Assembly (NCBI RefSeq): GCF_046630445.1
Contig: NC_092335.1
Location: forward strand, 34,312,501-34,376,500
Source: Rutidosis leptorrhynchoides
Taxonomy: Eukaryota; Streptophyta; Magnoliopsida; Asterales; Asteraceae
Reading direction: 5' to 3'
Length of the DNA: 64,000 nt
The notes beneath the pieces were generated by a model, which searched no databases, had not been told where the DNA came from, and saw only the letters and a program-made list of their open reading frames with translations. Within the stretch, counting starts at the first letter, position 1. Every line of letters begins with the position of its first letter. Of the stretch, positions 53,001 to 64,000 are shown piece by piece. Made by a program: the position numbers and the translations under genes.

Positions 53001-55926
53001 TAATTTATCTGTAACTAGTCAAACGGGTAAAATAAAAAAAATAAGAGTTGAATGTCCCAAAAGTCACCCAAAGCGTATTTTTAGTGCATAAAACCGTATT
53101 ATTATTGCAAAAATATAGTTTTGGTTGGTATGTTTGGCACAATAACTATTTAAGGAAAGGTATAAACTTTGGCAAAAAATGTATGGGTTAACCACATTCA
53201 ACTCGATTTGCCCCGTGCCAAAGTTATTTGTGTTGACCCGAATATGTTTTGACACATCACGCAATTAGCACAGCCCACCCATTTTAGCCACCTTAGCATG
53301 TTATAGTATGGGTACAAGTTTACAACTACCAGTGCACAACATATGGTTCTTGACATACCTGCATTTTGCGCTGAACCAAAGATTCTCCTCCACGCTCAGA
53401 TTACCATGAACAATATCATCTTGTGGTACAAACCCAATAATCTTTTTATATGAATGGATCGAGTCGGGTTTCCCATTTACAAGAATCGAACCGGTTATCC
53501 TACACCCGTGTGCTTTGCCCGCCAATGCAGAAAGAAATGTTGTCTTACCTGCCCCAGATGGGCCCATGACAGCAGTTATGCGACCTGGCATTATTTTCCC
53601 GGTAACGCACCTTAAAAGATGTTTCCCTTTTCCTTTTAAAGTAAGAGTCAATTCTCGAAAAGAAATCTCAATTTTTGGCCTTTTCCTGATTTCAGTATTA
53701 ACTGCCATTGAAATTACTCCAGAGAAAGTAAGGTTATGATTCTGTTGCATGGCTTTTTCTTTCTCGATTTGACCGTACGCGTAGTTAAATATCTGGCTAT
53801 CAGTAGTAATTTGTTTCTCCTTTTTCTTTTCCTTTTCCTTTTCCTTTGGCACATTCTTTTTATTATTCTTTGTGTCTTTATTATCTTTATTCTCCACACT
53901 AAGATCATAACTATATAGATCTTTAAATGTTTCACTTCTTAGCTCTAATCTGTTCTCTTCAAATGTATGTGACATTTGTGGGGTAATCTGATCATCATCC
54001 ACATCATCTCTACGTTGATGTAACATTGAAAGTTCCTCCGTTTGTGGGACCGCCTTTTGGCGGGAAAATGTTCGAGATATTTGAGCTGCGTGTTTTTTTG
54101 CAGCATCTCTTGCTATTTTCCATCTTTCATGTGCCTTCAATTTTTCTTTTGCTCGTCTTACAGCTGCTTCCCTAGATTTAGCATGCCTTCTTTCACGAGT
54201 GGTAATTATTTGATCGGAGCAGTTGTAAATGATGAGCAGAATAGTAAATATTCCAGCCTAGATTAGGTATAAATTGAGTTTTAGATATGTATTAATCATC
54301 TTGTAAAAACCAAACTCTATGACAAAATCAGACCAGACTAACTATAATCAATAAACTATTCGAGCTTATATGAGAGCTTACTATTAGCATTGCCCCATAT
54401 GCATGAATATTTTGAGTTGAACTTTCACGCCCACATGAAGTCAACTTGAAGCATGCTGCACATAAAGACAATAGAGGGATCATCATCAACAACAGCTTGA
54501 GAATCAACATATGATTCCTTGTTCTTTTTTTATTTATTTAAAAACACTAAATTATTTTGAAAGGAGTTACTGACATTTTTCCGCTGTAGATCCCTTTTCA
54601 CAGTAATTCCTAAATATAACAAGATACAAGGATCAGTATTTGAAATGATAATAGTATTCGTATACAAGTGAGCGAAAACAAGTGTAGATCAATACCCCTC
54701 GCCGCACGGTATTTGTTGTGTACTCGTAGGACAATATGACCCCGGTGAACAGAAAAGCTCAGAACTAGTTCTAACATCTGCCCAAATGTTTGCTCCACCA
54801 CAAGTATGATTAGGCATCGCAGGAGGCAACTGGTAATCATATCTGCATGTAAACTATCAGTTATTAAGCTGATCACAACAATCAATATGTATACACGAGA
54901 TATTAATATAGACCTCTAAAACTTACGGTCTGCAAATACCACTAGCTCTATCAAGAGTTGCAATCGGGCAATGCGAACCCAAAGGACAAGCTATAACAAA
55001 ACAATGGTAAGGAAACAGTCATTGAAAACACATACATTTAAAAAGGTTATAAAATCTTATATACTTACGGATCATGCAAGTAAGACCGTTTGGGCAGAAA
55101 AAACCCTCACAACAGGGCTGACAGTCAAGAGTTCTAGCAGGTATATGCTTGGAATCTTGCAAGTCAACGTTATCAGTTGGTGAGGCAGCACATGCCCATC
55201 CTGGCTCACAACCAGATACTCTGGATGTTAAATTGCAATTGATGTTAGGTTTCAGATAATTACTACCCGAAAAGAAACCTCCAAAGTAGAATTTTAGCTC
55301 TGCTGAATTACACACTCTTTGTGTAACATCACCTGTTAAATAATAACATATTCATTTATCGCGTTAACCGTATATATCATTCTAAAGCTCGAGAATAGCA
55401 TTTGTTATATACATAGTAATGTTCTTACCATTTGTTTTCACAATACAAGCAGTCAAAAAATCCAAATTAGTCGAAAAATTAAACGCTCGATCCCACTCGG
55501 CTTGCCTGTACAATTCAAATACATCATGTATTAATAAAACTAAATTATTTTATAACTAATACATATTCTTACATATACGGAATAATGATGATTGCAACTG
55601 CACTTAATATGAAATTTACATATAGGTTCAAAAAATGCAAAAATCTAGTCTGAATTTAAATGTATTCAAAATAAATTGAAGTTGATTTACCGATTTTGAA
55701 CGCAGAATAAAGATCGATTACCGACATCGCCATTAAGGATAGTAGAAGTGAGATTAGAGAGACTGCTATATACTGTTCGAGTAATGAACGGAAGGAAGGC
55801 AGTATCGTTGATCTGACCGGTGGAGTCGTCGCCGATGACTTGACAGTGAACGAATTCCGGCGAATGCAGTAACTGTAATAGTAAAACGGTTACGAATACG
55901 GCGGTGTAATGTTTCCGGCTGGTCAT
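50042..55926 (-). CDS. ABCG28: ABCG24/ABCG28-like ABC transporter (half-size, long N-terminal domain)
   Basis: Fourteen exons, high to low: 55926-55691, 55505-55429, 55332-55069, 54990-54927, 54842-54696, 54609-54575, 54455-54382, 54257-53359, 52832-52536, 52460-51960, 51864-51716, 51614-51325, 50419-50286, 50198-50042; 1107 aa, phases consistent, close to the ~1110 aa of Arabidopsis relatives. N-terminal signal peptide ([18 protein letters not shown]), then a Cys-rich extracellular domain ([26 protein letters not shown]), a membrane segment near 295-312 ([15 protein letters not shown]), a charged Lys/Glu linker, and the ATPase: Walker A GPSGAGKT (531-538), signature SGGQR (639-643), Walker B LLILDEP (658-664). 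The C-terminal 250 residues hold the membrane helices. The subgroup exports small molecules at plasma membranes; Arabidopsis ABCG28 works at the pollen tube tip. The choice between ABCG24 and ABCG28 is not settled by reading alone. Exon 6 is only 35 bp. Confidence 0.93.
50634..51272 (+). mobile_element. Possible non-autonomous DNA transposon in ABCG intron 12
   Basis: The intron between exons 12 and 13 is long (50420-51324). It contains TGGCAAACGGGTCGGGTTGG on one side and, in complement, CGGGTGGGTTTGATAATAGG on the other, with many GGGTC/GACCC words between. GGCAAACGGGTCGGG-ended elements are common in plants. The ends are too diverged for a firm call. URB1 intron 1 (45163-45793) has similar GGGTCAATTGGGTC words. 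Confidence 0.35.
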
Positions 55927-56289
55927 TCTCTGATTGATCGTGCATATAGTTGACAGAGCAACTAGATTTCAGCTGATAAAAAGGAAAAGGTATTAAAAAG
56001 AATTTTGATTTTAATTAAATTAATTAGGGGGTTCGGACCACGTCCCAACTTTAACGACTTGCCGGCCATTGGCATACAAATAAAATTGTTTTAAAAATGT
56101 ACCCAACATATATTTGGACCTCTTCAATATACTTTACACATATTTAATTAGTGTTATTGTCATTTTTAGAATTATTATATAACGAGGGGAATTAATTTCG
56201 TGTATCTGCATAAAGTATTTACGATATGTTTGTAATACTATAAAATGTTAAATAAGTTAATAATTTTTTTTTTTTTTTATGTTCTATGG
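55927..56289. promoter_or_regulatory. Upstream region of the ABCG gene
   Basis: Should contain the 5' UTR and promoter of the minus-strand transporter gene. I see AT-rich sequence but no TATA box I would place with confidence. Confidence 0.35.
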
Positions 56290-56298
56290 AGTATCTAT

Positions 56299-56803
56299 AG
56301 AAACGATCACGTGTTTAATAATTCCAGACTCTGCAACGCTAAAATAGTATCCGAAATTCAAATAATCAAATCCTTTTAATGGATTTCTTCAAGGCTAAAA
56401 AATGGGTTTTTAGATTGGCATAATTGGCTAGCAAATCCAAGAAAATTTGATGTCAACCCACCAATAAAAGAAGGTATCGGTTAATACTACAGGGTTTTTT
56501 CATCTTCTCTCGCAGGTGACCTCTTGGTTAGTACCTAAATGGTGTCGGTTATTAATTGCTTTGTCGCTAAGAAAGTTTAGTACTGTAATTATAATCGACC
56601 CAGCTTAATCTAAGTGAGGAAAAGCTGAGATTAGCCTGTGAGTTGAGGGTTTTTCCCTGTGTCTTTGTTAGAGTATACCTCTTAGATTGGTAGGATTTAT
56701 ATTATACATGTATATGCTCTCTCGTGTTTTTTTCAAGTTTTACGGCCTTTGGCCCCCCTTGTACTTCTTTTCCTTAATAAAATTTGTTGATCTTTCAAAA
56801 AAA
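56299..56803 (+). mobile_element. 505-bp retroposon with poly(A) and exact 9-bp TSD
   Basis: AGTATCTAT flanks both sides (56290-56298 and 56804-56812). The inserted sequence ends CCTTAATAAAATTTGTTGAT then a T/C-rich stretch and an A run (56797-56803), the usual 3' end of a plant L1 LINE copy. No coding capacity: a 5'-truncated copy. The exact TSD implies a fairly recent insertion. Confidence 0.75.
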
Positions 56804-56948
56804 AGTATCTATCGATCATATTAATGAATCCAACTCGAAACTATCATCTGTTTTTCAAATTGTCACATTAATTATGTATTAGAAGTAATTTAAAAAAATA
56901 ACATATATGATAATATATAATGCAAATCATAATATAATCATACATTAA

Positions 56949-57772
56949 GGGCCTGTTTATTTATGACTTAACGGGCTGAGTTGAGGAAAGTCCTTATTCG
57001 GTCATCCACAAACCTGTTTACTTTTGTCATAAATTAATGAAATTGATGACCAGATGAATTTATGGGTCACCAACAAAAGGTTACTTGTCCCCATATAGAC
57101 AACTTTATTTCTAAGAGTGCCATGTACCACTTATTCTTTCTCTTTCATCTTCTTATTATTTCTTCATCCATTTTTTCTTTTTTGTTTCAACTTACAAATT
57201 CATCAAACTTTCGCAATCTGATTTGGAGAACGAAAAATGAAGTCAAACCTTCATGAACGTGGTCACGTAACATACATGATTAACAAATTTATTTCTGAAA
57301 AACCTTCATGGATAGGTCGAGCACGGGGAAGTCAGCTAATTACTGAAACTCCAGAGAATTACATGTGGTCATGGGTTTTGATTCTTAATAGGAACTGCTA
57401 GTCATGGGTGAGGTTAATGAGTGAGATACCTGAATGGAATTGTGCATTTTTATATGAAATTTTGATAATAGTTTGAGATTTGATTTGGGTTTTTAGCTAA
57501 TATGAAGTTAATTGTGTTGTCGGTTATGTTCTTAAAAATTTGTGTCTGTATATTTTGTGCTTAGAAATTTGTGTTTCAATGAATTTGAATAAAAAGAAAA
57601 TGAATTTTCTTTAACTTAGGGTTAAAATAGTAATTTTCATCATTCAGACTTTTTATTCAGCACAAAAAGTAAACAATATAATTGATTCAGTGATTAATGC
57701 ATATAGTCATTCTTACCCATATTGCCATCTATACCCATATAGAACTTAATCGGAAAGAAAGTAAACAGGCCC
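56949..57772. mobile_element. Tourist/Harbinger-like element (824 bp, TAA TSD)
   Basis: Ends GGGCCTGTTTATTTATGACT and the complement of GAAAGTAAACAGGCCC, flanked by TAA at 56946-56948 and 57773-57775. GGGCCTGTTT termini with a 3-bp TAA/TTA duplication are typical of PIF/Harbinger MITEs. An internal open frame near 57062-57256 has no transposase features, so this is a non-autonomous copy. Confidence 0.85.
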
Positions 57773-57850
57773 TAAGTTGTATATGATAGCCATAACAAGA
57801 TAGTCTAGTCATCATGATACGTTCATAATAGGTCTCATGTTCAAAAAACC

Positions 57851-57960
57851 TCAGGAGTAATTTAGTGGTTAGATGTTTGAAAATTTTCAAAGAAGACACG
57901 GTTCAATCTCCAATAGTTACACTTTAGGACTTCACTTTTAATTAAGAAGAAGTCTCACGT
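57851..57960 (+). mobile_element. SINE-like head (tRNA-type A and B boxes)
   Basis: TAATTTAGTGGTTAGATG at 57857-57874 fits an A box (TRGNNNAGTGG), and GGTTCAATCTCC at 57899-57910 fits a B box; the gap is about 30 bases as in tRNA-derived SINEs. Related words (TCTCACGTTCAAAT, TCTCACATTTAAAT) recur downstream to 58030. The 3' border is unclear. Confidence 0.45.
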
Positions 57961-58095
57961 TCAAATTCACTAGAAATAATGAGGTAACCAGACAATATTA
58001 CAAATAAAGATGTCTCACATTTAAATCTCCCTAACAACATTGGGTCACTAAAAAAAGGCTACATGTTTTACCCATTTTTAAGCTATAAGTGATGT

Positions 58096-58257
58096 TTAGG
58101 ATAAGATCAAATCTCCTTATTGTTAGCTATAGATACAATAAAATCTTCTTATGATAGGAAAAAAATATGCATGCATTGAATACGATATAAAGACTTACTA
58201 TAATAAGATTTGATTGTATCCATAGTTAACAATAAGGAGATTTGATCCTGTCCTTAA
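58096..58257. mobile_element. Foldback MITE (162 bp)
   Basis: TTAGGATAAGATCAAATCTCC followed by TTATTGTTAGCTATAGATAC pairs with the complement of GTATCCATAGTTAACAATAAGG then AGATTTGATCCTGTCC. The arms are about 70 bp each with a short loop. No coding capacity; target duplication not certain. Confidence 0.7.
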
Positions 58258-58378
58258 TAACAAATGTATATGAAAAGGTAAATATGCATATGAAAGTAAT
58301 CTTTTTAGAAGCGATAGCTTTTTAGTGTTCATTACACATTTAAAAATTAGCTATTCCCTATTCCCTACTTAATTTAAA

Positions 58379-59466
58379 GGGCAAATTACAAAAAAAGGCA
58401 ACATATTTTACCCATTTTCCTATTTTGGGTAATCTATTTTATTTTGACACAAAAAAAGGAGTCAGTTTTCCAAAGTTAATCAAAAAGAGGAGTCTTGTTA
58501 ACTTTCTCCGTTAAACGCCAACGTGGCAGTCCACGTCATCTATTTTTTGCCACTTCATTTCTTACCTGTACGAGAGCTGCATTCCACGTCATCAGTTTTC
58601 AGTTTAATTTTCTTAATTGACCAGCAAAAGTCAAACGTGTTGGTATGTTGAAAGCAAAATAATATTCCGTATAAAAGGTTTGAATAAATATATCAGATTA
58701 GAACATATGAAATCGCCTATATATTAAAGATTAATCATTATCAGTAGCAAAACCCTTCTTATAATGAAGATGGAAAGAAGAAGTAAGAGTGATGATTGGA
58801 AGTCTGTAAGTTTGAACACCAGTCACCAGAATCTGCTCCGGCGTAAAGATGAAAACACCACCATCAAATCAATTTTAAAGGCATGACACTAGATTTGAAT
58901 TAACGAACATATCTGAATCGTAGATGGTTGGTGACTTCCGGAAATCGTTTTTTCCAGCGAAACCAGATCTGAAGATTCCGGCTTCAGAGCGGAACAGCTT
59001 CGTCCAATCCGCTTTAGATCTGATGAATCGATGATGTCGTCGGTTCAATCAATCGCCAGAATACGAATCGATGATAATGAAGATGGATAATCAATCGTTT
59101 GCTTGTAACTTACATCAAATTTGTTGTTTGTAATAAAAGTATTTTGGTGAATTTATTTCTATGATGATGGTTATGAAACAAGTGACGATGATGATGATGT
59201 TATGAAACCATCGATGATATTTTTCTCTCCGTATATTATTAAGCTTATGGTTATGAACTTATGATTATGATAAAATACAGATAATACATGACGTGGAAAA
59301 AATAGATGACGTGGACTGCCACGTTAGCGTTTAACGGAGAAAGTTAACAAGACTCCTCTTTTTGATTAACTTTGGAAAACTGACTCCTTTTTTAGTGGCA
59401 AAATTAAATAGATTACCTAAAATAGGAAAATTGGTAAAATATGTTACCTTTTTTTGTAATTTGCCC
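58379..59466. mobile_element. Non-autonomous Mutator-like element (1088 bp, ~185-bp TIRs)
   Basis: Terminal inverted repeats of about 185 bp (58379-58562 and 59284-59466), roughly 93-95% identical by eye, start GGGCAAATTACAAAAAAAGG. TAATTTAAA flanks both sides exactly (58370-58378 and 59467-59475). Long TIRs plus a 9-bp duplication define Mutator-like elements. The ~720-bp interior has no transposase; it includes an unfamiliar C/G-richer stretch near 58920-59060 that could be captured host DNA. Confidence 0.92.
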
Positions 59467-59475
59467 TAATTTAAA

Positions 59476-60660
59476 AGAAACCGAAACATGTTTTGAAATT
59501 AGTATATACAAAGTGGAGTAACTATGCTTAAAATTCATGAAGCCGTCCTTGATTATATATTTATATTTGTTTGTTTTGAGGAGTTGGTATCTTAATTTTG
59601 TCATTTATCAGAATAATTTGGACATTTAACTCAAGCATCGTTCATTATCTTTTTTAACTTTACATTATGCGGTTCTTTTTGCAAGTGAAGTGGTTAAAAT
59701 CAGATACTCCACATGTTAAGGGTGTGTGCCAAACTCGTCACAATCAAAACTCCCTTTTCATGTCCTTTTCCACCCTACTCAACTCATAGTAATGTTTTTT
59801 TTCCCTTTATATCCTGTTGAACCTTACACCTTAAGTTTTCTTTGAAACAAAGTAAACCTTCATTTTCTGTAAATCCCATTAATTCCCATTGCCAGTAATG
59901 AGCCGTTTGACGAAGCTTAATCTTAACTCGACATTGCTAACTTTAAGGTCAGACTATTCGTAAAATGAGCGCATCATGTCGGTTTACTTCAACTTATTTA
60001 TCTCCAACGACAGCTCACTCCGAAGTAAGGTTGTTACTTGTTAGTCTTCTTTTATAGTTTATATGCACAATACACAATGACTAAAATACGAGTATGTTGT
60101 TCCCATCTCACAATTAATTAATTAATTAATAACAATTTAATGATAGTCGATAGTAGTTGTGGTCACAAAAGTCATATATTTAATGTGGAAGATAAGATAA
60201 GATGAGGATGTTTGGTTCATAATCAAGTTGATCATCAATCAATTACTCGATTAAAATGGACTTGTCATTGTTTAAGGGGGACACTATGAAAGAGGATTTA
60301 TCAGATATACTACAATAAGCATGACACATTCTTATTGAATTATTCAGGACTAGGATATTACTCATCTTCTATATATGAATTCCATGATTTATACTCCAAT
60401 TATAATCATACTCTCAAAAAGAGCATCATCAGATCCATGATAGTACTCGAGAAGTGAATATCGTTAAAAGACCCTCACCACCGTTTAAAAAAAATGTCTC
60501 CAGAAGAATAATAAAACAAACACCCTTTAATGGTATAGCCTCGATTTGACAAAGTGAAAATAAAACGGAAAAAAAAAGGATAACATTTTTCATGGACTAC
60601 CGTCTATCGGGGAAGGGGGGTATTTTTACTTAGATATACGCATTTTTTTTTAGGTATTCC
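59476..60660. other. Non-coding spacer
   Basis: No gene, terminal repeats or tandem array recognised, apart from a short TTAA run near 60113-60128. Confidence 0.5.
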
Positions 60661-60664
60661 GTGA

Positions 60665-61262
60665 CAGTTTCCGACCACATAAATCAGACAGAATTTTAGA
60701 TTTCTAAGACGCATCTTATCTTGGTATCCCGTGATAGTTTCCAACCCTTTCTCATCAACGGCCCATGCTTCAAGTGTGGTTTAAACCACCTATTGGGAGG
60801 AACCGATGCCTCAACCATTGGCTTATTTTGGATGATTACAAAGGGAAAATAGATTTGATCAATATGATGCCTTCTAAATGTTGAAAAATGACAATGCATA
60901 TTGAAGACAATTGAAGGCCACGCGAATAGTCGAACAAGAAAGAAACAAGAGTTGAAGACAAATATTAAAAAGGGCGTATGCTTCAGTCACAACCAAATGT
61001 CAAACATTCACATACCCTTTTATATAGTTGTAGCAGTTGCATTCAAAGCTGTGTAAGATTTGGCTTATGCTTTCCAAATGAAAAAGAAAATTAAAAAAAA
61101 TAAAAGAAAGACCTGGCTTAGGTATTAAAACTTGTAACCAAGTCTCAAGTGCATATACAAAAATTGTTATCGCCTTCTTAAGAGCCACATGCTGCAAAAA
61201 TCCACTTGTAGAACGGTCTTACAAAATCTTAAATTCTGTCTGATTCATGTGAAGTAGTTGGG
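60665..61262. repeat. Inverted-repeat flanked segment (~600 bp)
   Basis: ACCACATAAATCAGACAGAA and the following TTTTAGATTTCTAAGAC at 60675-60710 pair with the complement of 61210-61256 (AATTCTGTCTGATTCATGTG). GTGACAGTTTCCGACC and GTGATAGTTTCCAACC at 60661 and 60730 are also direct near-copies. This may be a DNA transposon whose ends are not exactly placed, or two opposed copies of one short repeat. Confidence 0.5.
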
Positions 61263-61270
61263 CCAAAGAT

Positions 61271-62069
61271 GTCTGGTCCCACAAGAAAAATTCTAGACAA
61301 AGGCATGCCCATTCAACATCATGGGGACACAAATAACATCAACTTTAAAAGTATTAGAAGAGAGAAGAATATGAAATACCGATATCGTAGAATCCATGTC
61401 TGTTATTGTATAAAATTGATCTGATCACACCATAACTAGACTTGTCAACACAAACAATCAAATAGGAGAAGAAATAGAGCAAAACGGAAAATATACTTAC
61501 ATCCATAACAATCACACAAGGCGCCGGCAGTTAAATTTAGGTTTGAACCCTTCTGCAAAATGATATTTAACGGTCATGATTTGTGCTAAATCCAACATAC
61601 CAAAACGAGGGTTCAACAAGAAGTGTTCTAAATGTTTGTTAATTGAAATTATGTAATATGTAATGTTCCATCCACTGAACTTCAAATAAATATGATGTGT
61701 CATCGATGGACATGAATAAAATTCTATATTCTACAGAGTATAAAAGCGCATATCCAAAATTCCAAATGGTCTTTAACGGCAGTTCTCTACTAAGGTTAAT
61801 ATATATAAAGTGAAGTTGCAATTTCTATTCATTAAATGCAGTTACAGATAAGTCTAGATTTCCAAGTTTGATGATCTTTGGTATCACTCAATCCCACTAA
61901 TGCAACGTTCTTTATATGTGGGACCAGTCAAATACATTATATAACGAGCTTAAAAGATTACTTACAACTTCAGCTCTTTACTAATGTTATCAAACGCAAG
62001 CTTACATACGTGCATTTCGAATATCAAAGGTGAAATTACGATGCTTTTTTGGCGTAAAGTGTAAATTGG
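61271..62069. other. Non-coding spacer
   Basis: No supported gene. Minus-strand open frames here are short and unlike any protein I know. Confidence 0.45.
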
Positions 62070-62283
62070 CAGGGCACCTTAACCCTGTGTAGGCTGTGTT
62101 TCAGATTGAAACCCACCAACCCCACCAGTAAGGGTTTGCTTGTAAAATACCATACCTCCACTGATACTCCATATATGATGGGAACGAGGATCGAGCCCGA
62201 ACCAACATTTGACAAGGCTTCCATATATGGGGCCCATCTTCAAAGGCAACCAGTACCCTGAGCCAGTGGCTCGTTGGTAAAAA
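62070..62283 (-). mobile_element. Possible SINE (tRNA-like boxes)
   Basis: On the minus strand CCACTGGCTCAGGGTACTGG resembles an A box, and TTGGTTCGGGCTCGATCC about 60 bases later resembles a B box. The segment is GC-richer than its surroundings and ends in GTTGGTGGG-type sequence. An open frame through it (62224-62036) is probably incidental. Confidence 0.4.
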
Positions 62284-63649
62284 TGAGGATGTTTATTACC
62301 AGAGGAAGTTCAATAACCGATGACAACACTAATTGGAATGATAAGCGTGAAAAAGATAACCGTTTCAGATTGTAAAAGTGGATGTTGATGAATACATTTC
62401 TCACAGCCTCCACTAATATGTGGTCTCACATTTCCAAACACCTATAAGTCTCTCATGATCATCCATTTGCTCATGTCAAACGGAACAAAGGCATCCCACA
62501 TAAAGTAAAATTTGGGTAGGTAAACAGTGATGACTGTTGTCAATTGAACCACCCACAATTTATGGTACCGTCAAAAGGTCATTGAAACATTCACTTCTTA
62601 AAGCTACCGGATACCCATACCTTTAACTTATAGAGTTTACTACAGCACTGTATCTGCTACATTACGGAAAGTATAAAACATTTTTTTGCCATGCGCAAAA
62701 TTGGTGCCATGGTTGAGCAAGGATGGAGCCTCTTGGCTATATATAACTTCCTTAAAGGCAACATAAAACACTGAACAAGCTTCACCCTACACAAGATTAA
62801 TAGCATCTATCATAAAGTTATTATAATCATACGAGCACGAGGTATTAACACTCTACTATATATCTGAGTTAGATAGCGATGATAGTAAGATCGCTACAAT
62901 AAAAAAGGGTAATCAAGTTTTAGGAACACAAGAAGTCCAATCATGAGCAGAAAGTAATTCACTTTAATTAGGCTTAGCTAATATTAACTATTTTCCGAGC
63001 TAATCATGATAATTATGCCGCATAACTTTTGCCTATGATTTTTGTGTACTTAATGGGTACCTACTACCTAACTTTTGAATGCATGCGGAAAAAGTTGTAT
63101 CGCTCAAGGGTAACTGTTAGGGACGATGAAAGTAACCATTCTCTAGACACATTGCTGAGTTCAACTTGTTAGATATGAAAAGGAGCTAAATCATTCAAGT
63201 CCATCTTTATCGATATATGTTTAACGCTGATAAAAAGCCCCACATACACAATTTTACTCGTGTTACATGGTAGGTTAGCAAGTTCACTTTTACATTAAAA
63301 TATCAATCACGACTTCCTACAACTCCTATAATGTCACTCCTTTAGCTTACTACAATTACTAAATCACCATAAGCAGCATCTATGCTCATTATGATGTAAA
63401 TAAATTGACTTTTTAGCCTATTTCACATTCATATTCATAACATAATTAATTAAGATCCAATTCTAACAACAAAGGATCTCCCAATAATATTTTCTACTAC
63501 TAACTACTTCCACACAGGCAAAATGAACAGTTAAACGTACATGGTTTTGACAATGCAACTCCCCTATACATCAATATTATGATCCACATTTATAATAATA
63601 CCATAAAAATCACAAATAGAATGCTACACGTACCTATATAACTACTGAT
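62284..63649. other. Non-coding spacer
   Basis: AT-rich, no gene or element recognised. It may include the 3' UTR and downstream region of the gene suspected at the right edge. Confidence 0.4.
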
Positions 63650-63733
63650 GTTGCTGCTGAGAGTTTGGAGGCGGTGGCATTTGAGGTGGTGGACCCTGTC
63701 CAGGGTACGCCTGGACAGAATCAGTCCAGGTCT
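63648..63733 (-). CDS. Possible last exon of a proline/glutamine-rich protein (partial)
   Basis: The minus strand reads TWTDSVQAYPGQGPPPQMPP then PPNSQQQHQ and stop, preceded by CTGTTATTAG, a plausible splice acceptor. The GPPP/QQQ composition and local GC rise look like a real coding exon of an RNA-binding or regulatory protein. I do not recognise the family. The rest of the gene would lie beyond the window. On the other strand a 44-codon frame (63851-63982, ending GDGGPSTFSLI) is also open, so the coding strand is uncertain. Confidence 0.35.
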
Positions 63734-64000
63734 AATAACAGGTGAGAGTAATTCGACGTAAAATGGCGGTCACGGAATCTTCAGTTGCATCATTCAAGGT
63801 GCAGATCCACCAAGTCTTCTAACCGGTCCAGCTCAACCCGGTTGAGCTTGAATGAACGGTTCGGTTGGTATCACACGTTCAGACGAACGTTATAAACCTG
63901 ATCCAGCTAATGAAGCCGCTACACCAGCTTTTGCACGGTTTTTGTCTGGTGATGGAGGTCCTTCAACTTTCAGTTTAATTTAAAGAGACCGAGTGTTCTT

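Noticed and set aside
57062-57256. 64-aa open frame within the Tourist-like element
   Set aside because: No transposase motif; hydrophobic translation of T-rich sequence inside a non-autonomous element.
62036-62224. 62-aa minus-strand open frame MEALSNVGSGSILVPI
   Set aside because: Coincides with a SINE-like segment; no homologue recognised and no splice context.

Overview
This looks like nuclear DNA from a flowering plant. Three host genes have ordinary plant exon/intron structure (ELF6-type histone demethylase, URB1, half-size ABCG transporter), and the spaces between them are packed with LTR retrotransposons, MITEs, LINE/SINE-like copies and AT microsatellites. The Ty3/Gypsy LTR families (LTR starts such as TGTGATGACCC, the PBS leader TGGTATCAGAGCGGTGGTC) are ones I associate with Asteraceae, so a composite (daisy family) is my best guess. 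That is an inference, not a measurement.

Layout. 1-1.5 kb: a decayed, intron-containing adenosine kinase (ADK) pseudogene. 2.1-2.7 kb: a near-perfect Cassandra TRIM with 5S rRNA-derived LTRs. 2.7-7.4 kb: a broken Tekay-like Ty3/Gypsy element. 8.1-19.8 kb: a gag-only Gypsy derivative (TR-GAG type) with 2.3 kb LTRs, in whose gag sits a 3.5 kb solo LTR with exact 5-bp target duplications. 19.8-25.1 kb: AT-rich LTR debris, a LINE-like tail and an antisense Copia LTR/leader. 25.8-30.1 kb: two back-to-back inverted repeats built from a kinesin-14 motor pseudogene and its flank. 30.0-31.4 kb: a second ADK pseudogene with a 60-bp tandem expansion inside an exon.

32.9-37.2 kb (+): ELF6/JMJ11-like H3K27 demethylase, 6 exons, 1154 aa, with a 172-bp MITE in its promoter. 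37.8-46.9 kb (-): URB1/NPA1 ribosome-biogenesis factor, 13 exons, 2395 aa, tail-to-tail with ELF6. 50.0-55.9 kb (-): ABCG24/ABCG28-like ABC transporter, 14 exons, 1107 aa. I placed splice sites by reading GT/AG borders, phase and family conservation; all phases close to a full reading frame.

56-64 kb: gene-poor. It holds a 505-bp retroposon with 9-bp TSD, an 824-bp Tourist-like element with TAA TSD, a foldback MITE, a 1088-bp Mutator-like element with ~185-bp TIRs and 9-bp TSD, SINE-like heads, and at the right edge a possible last exon of a proline-rich protein.

The three intact genes (chromatin, ribosome assembly, membrane transport) show no functional linkage beyond adjacency. The most unusual locus is the kinesin/ADK duplication zone, whose opposed arms could form long double-stranded RNA if transcribed.
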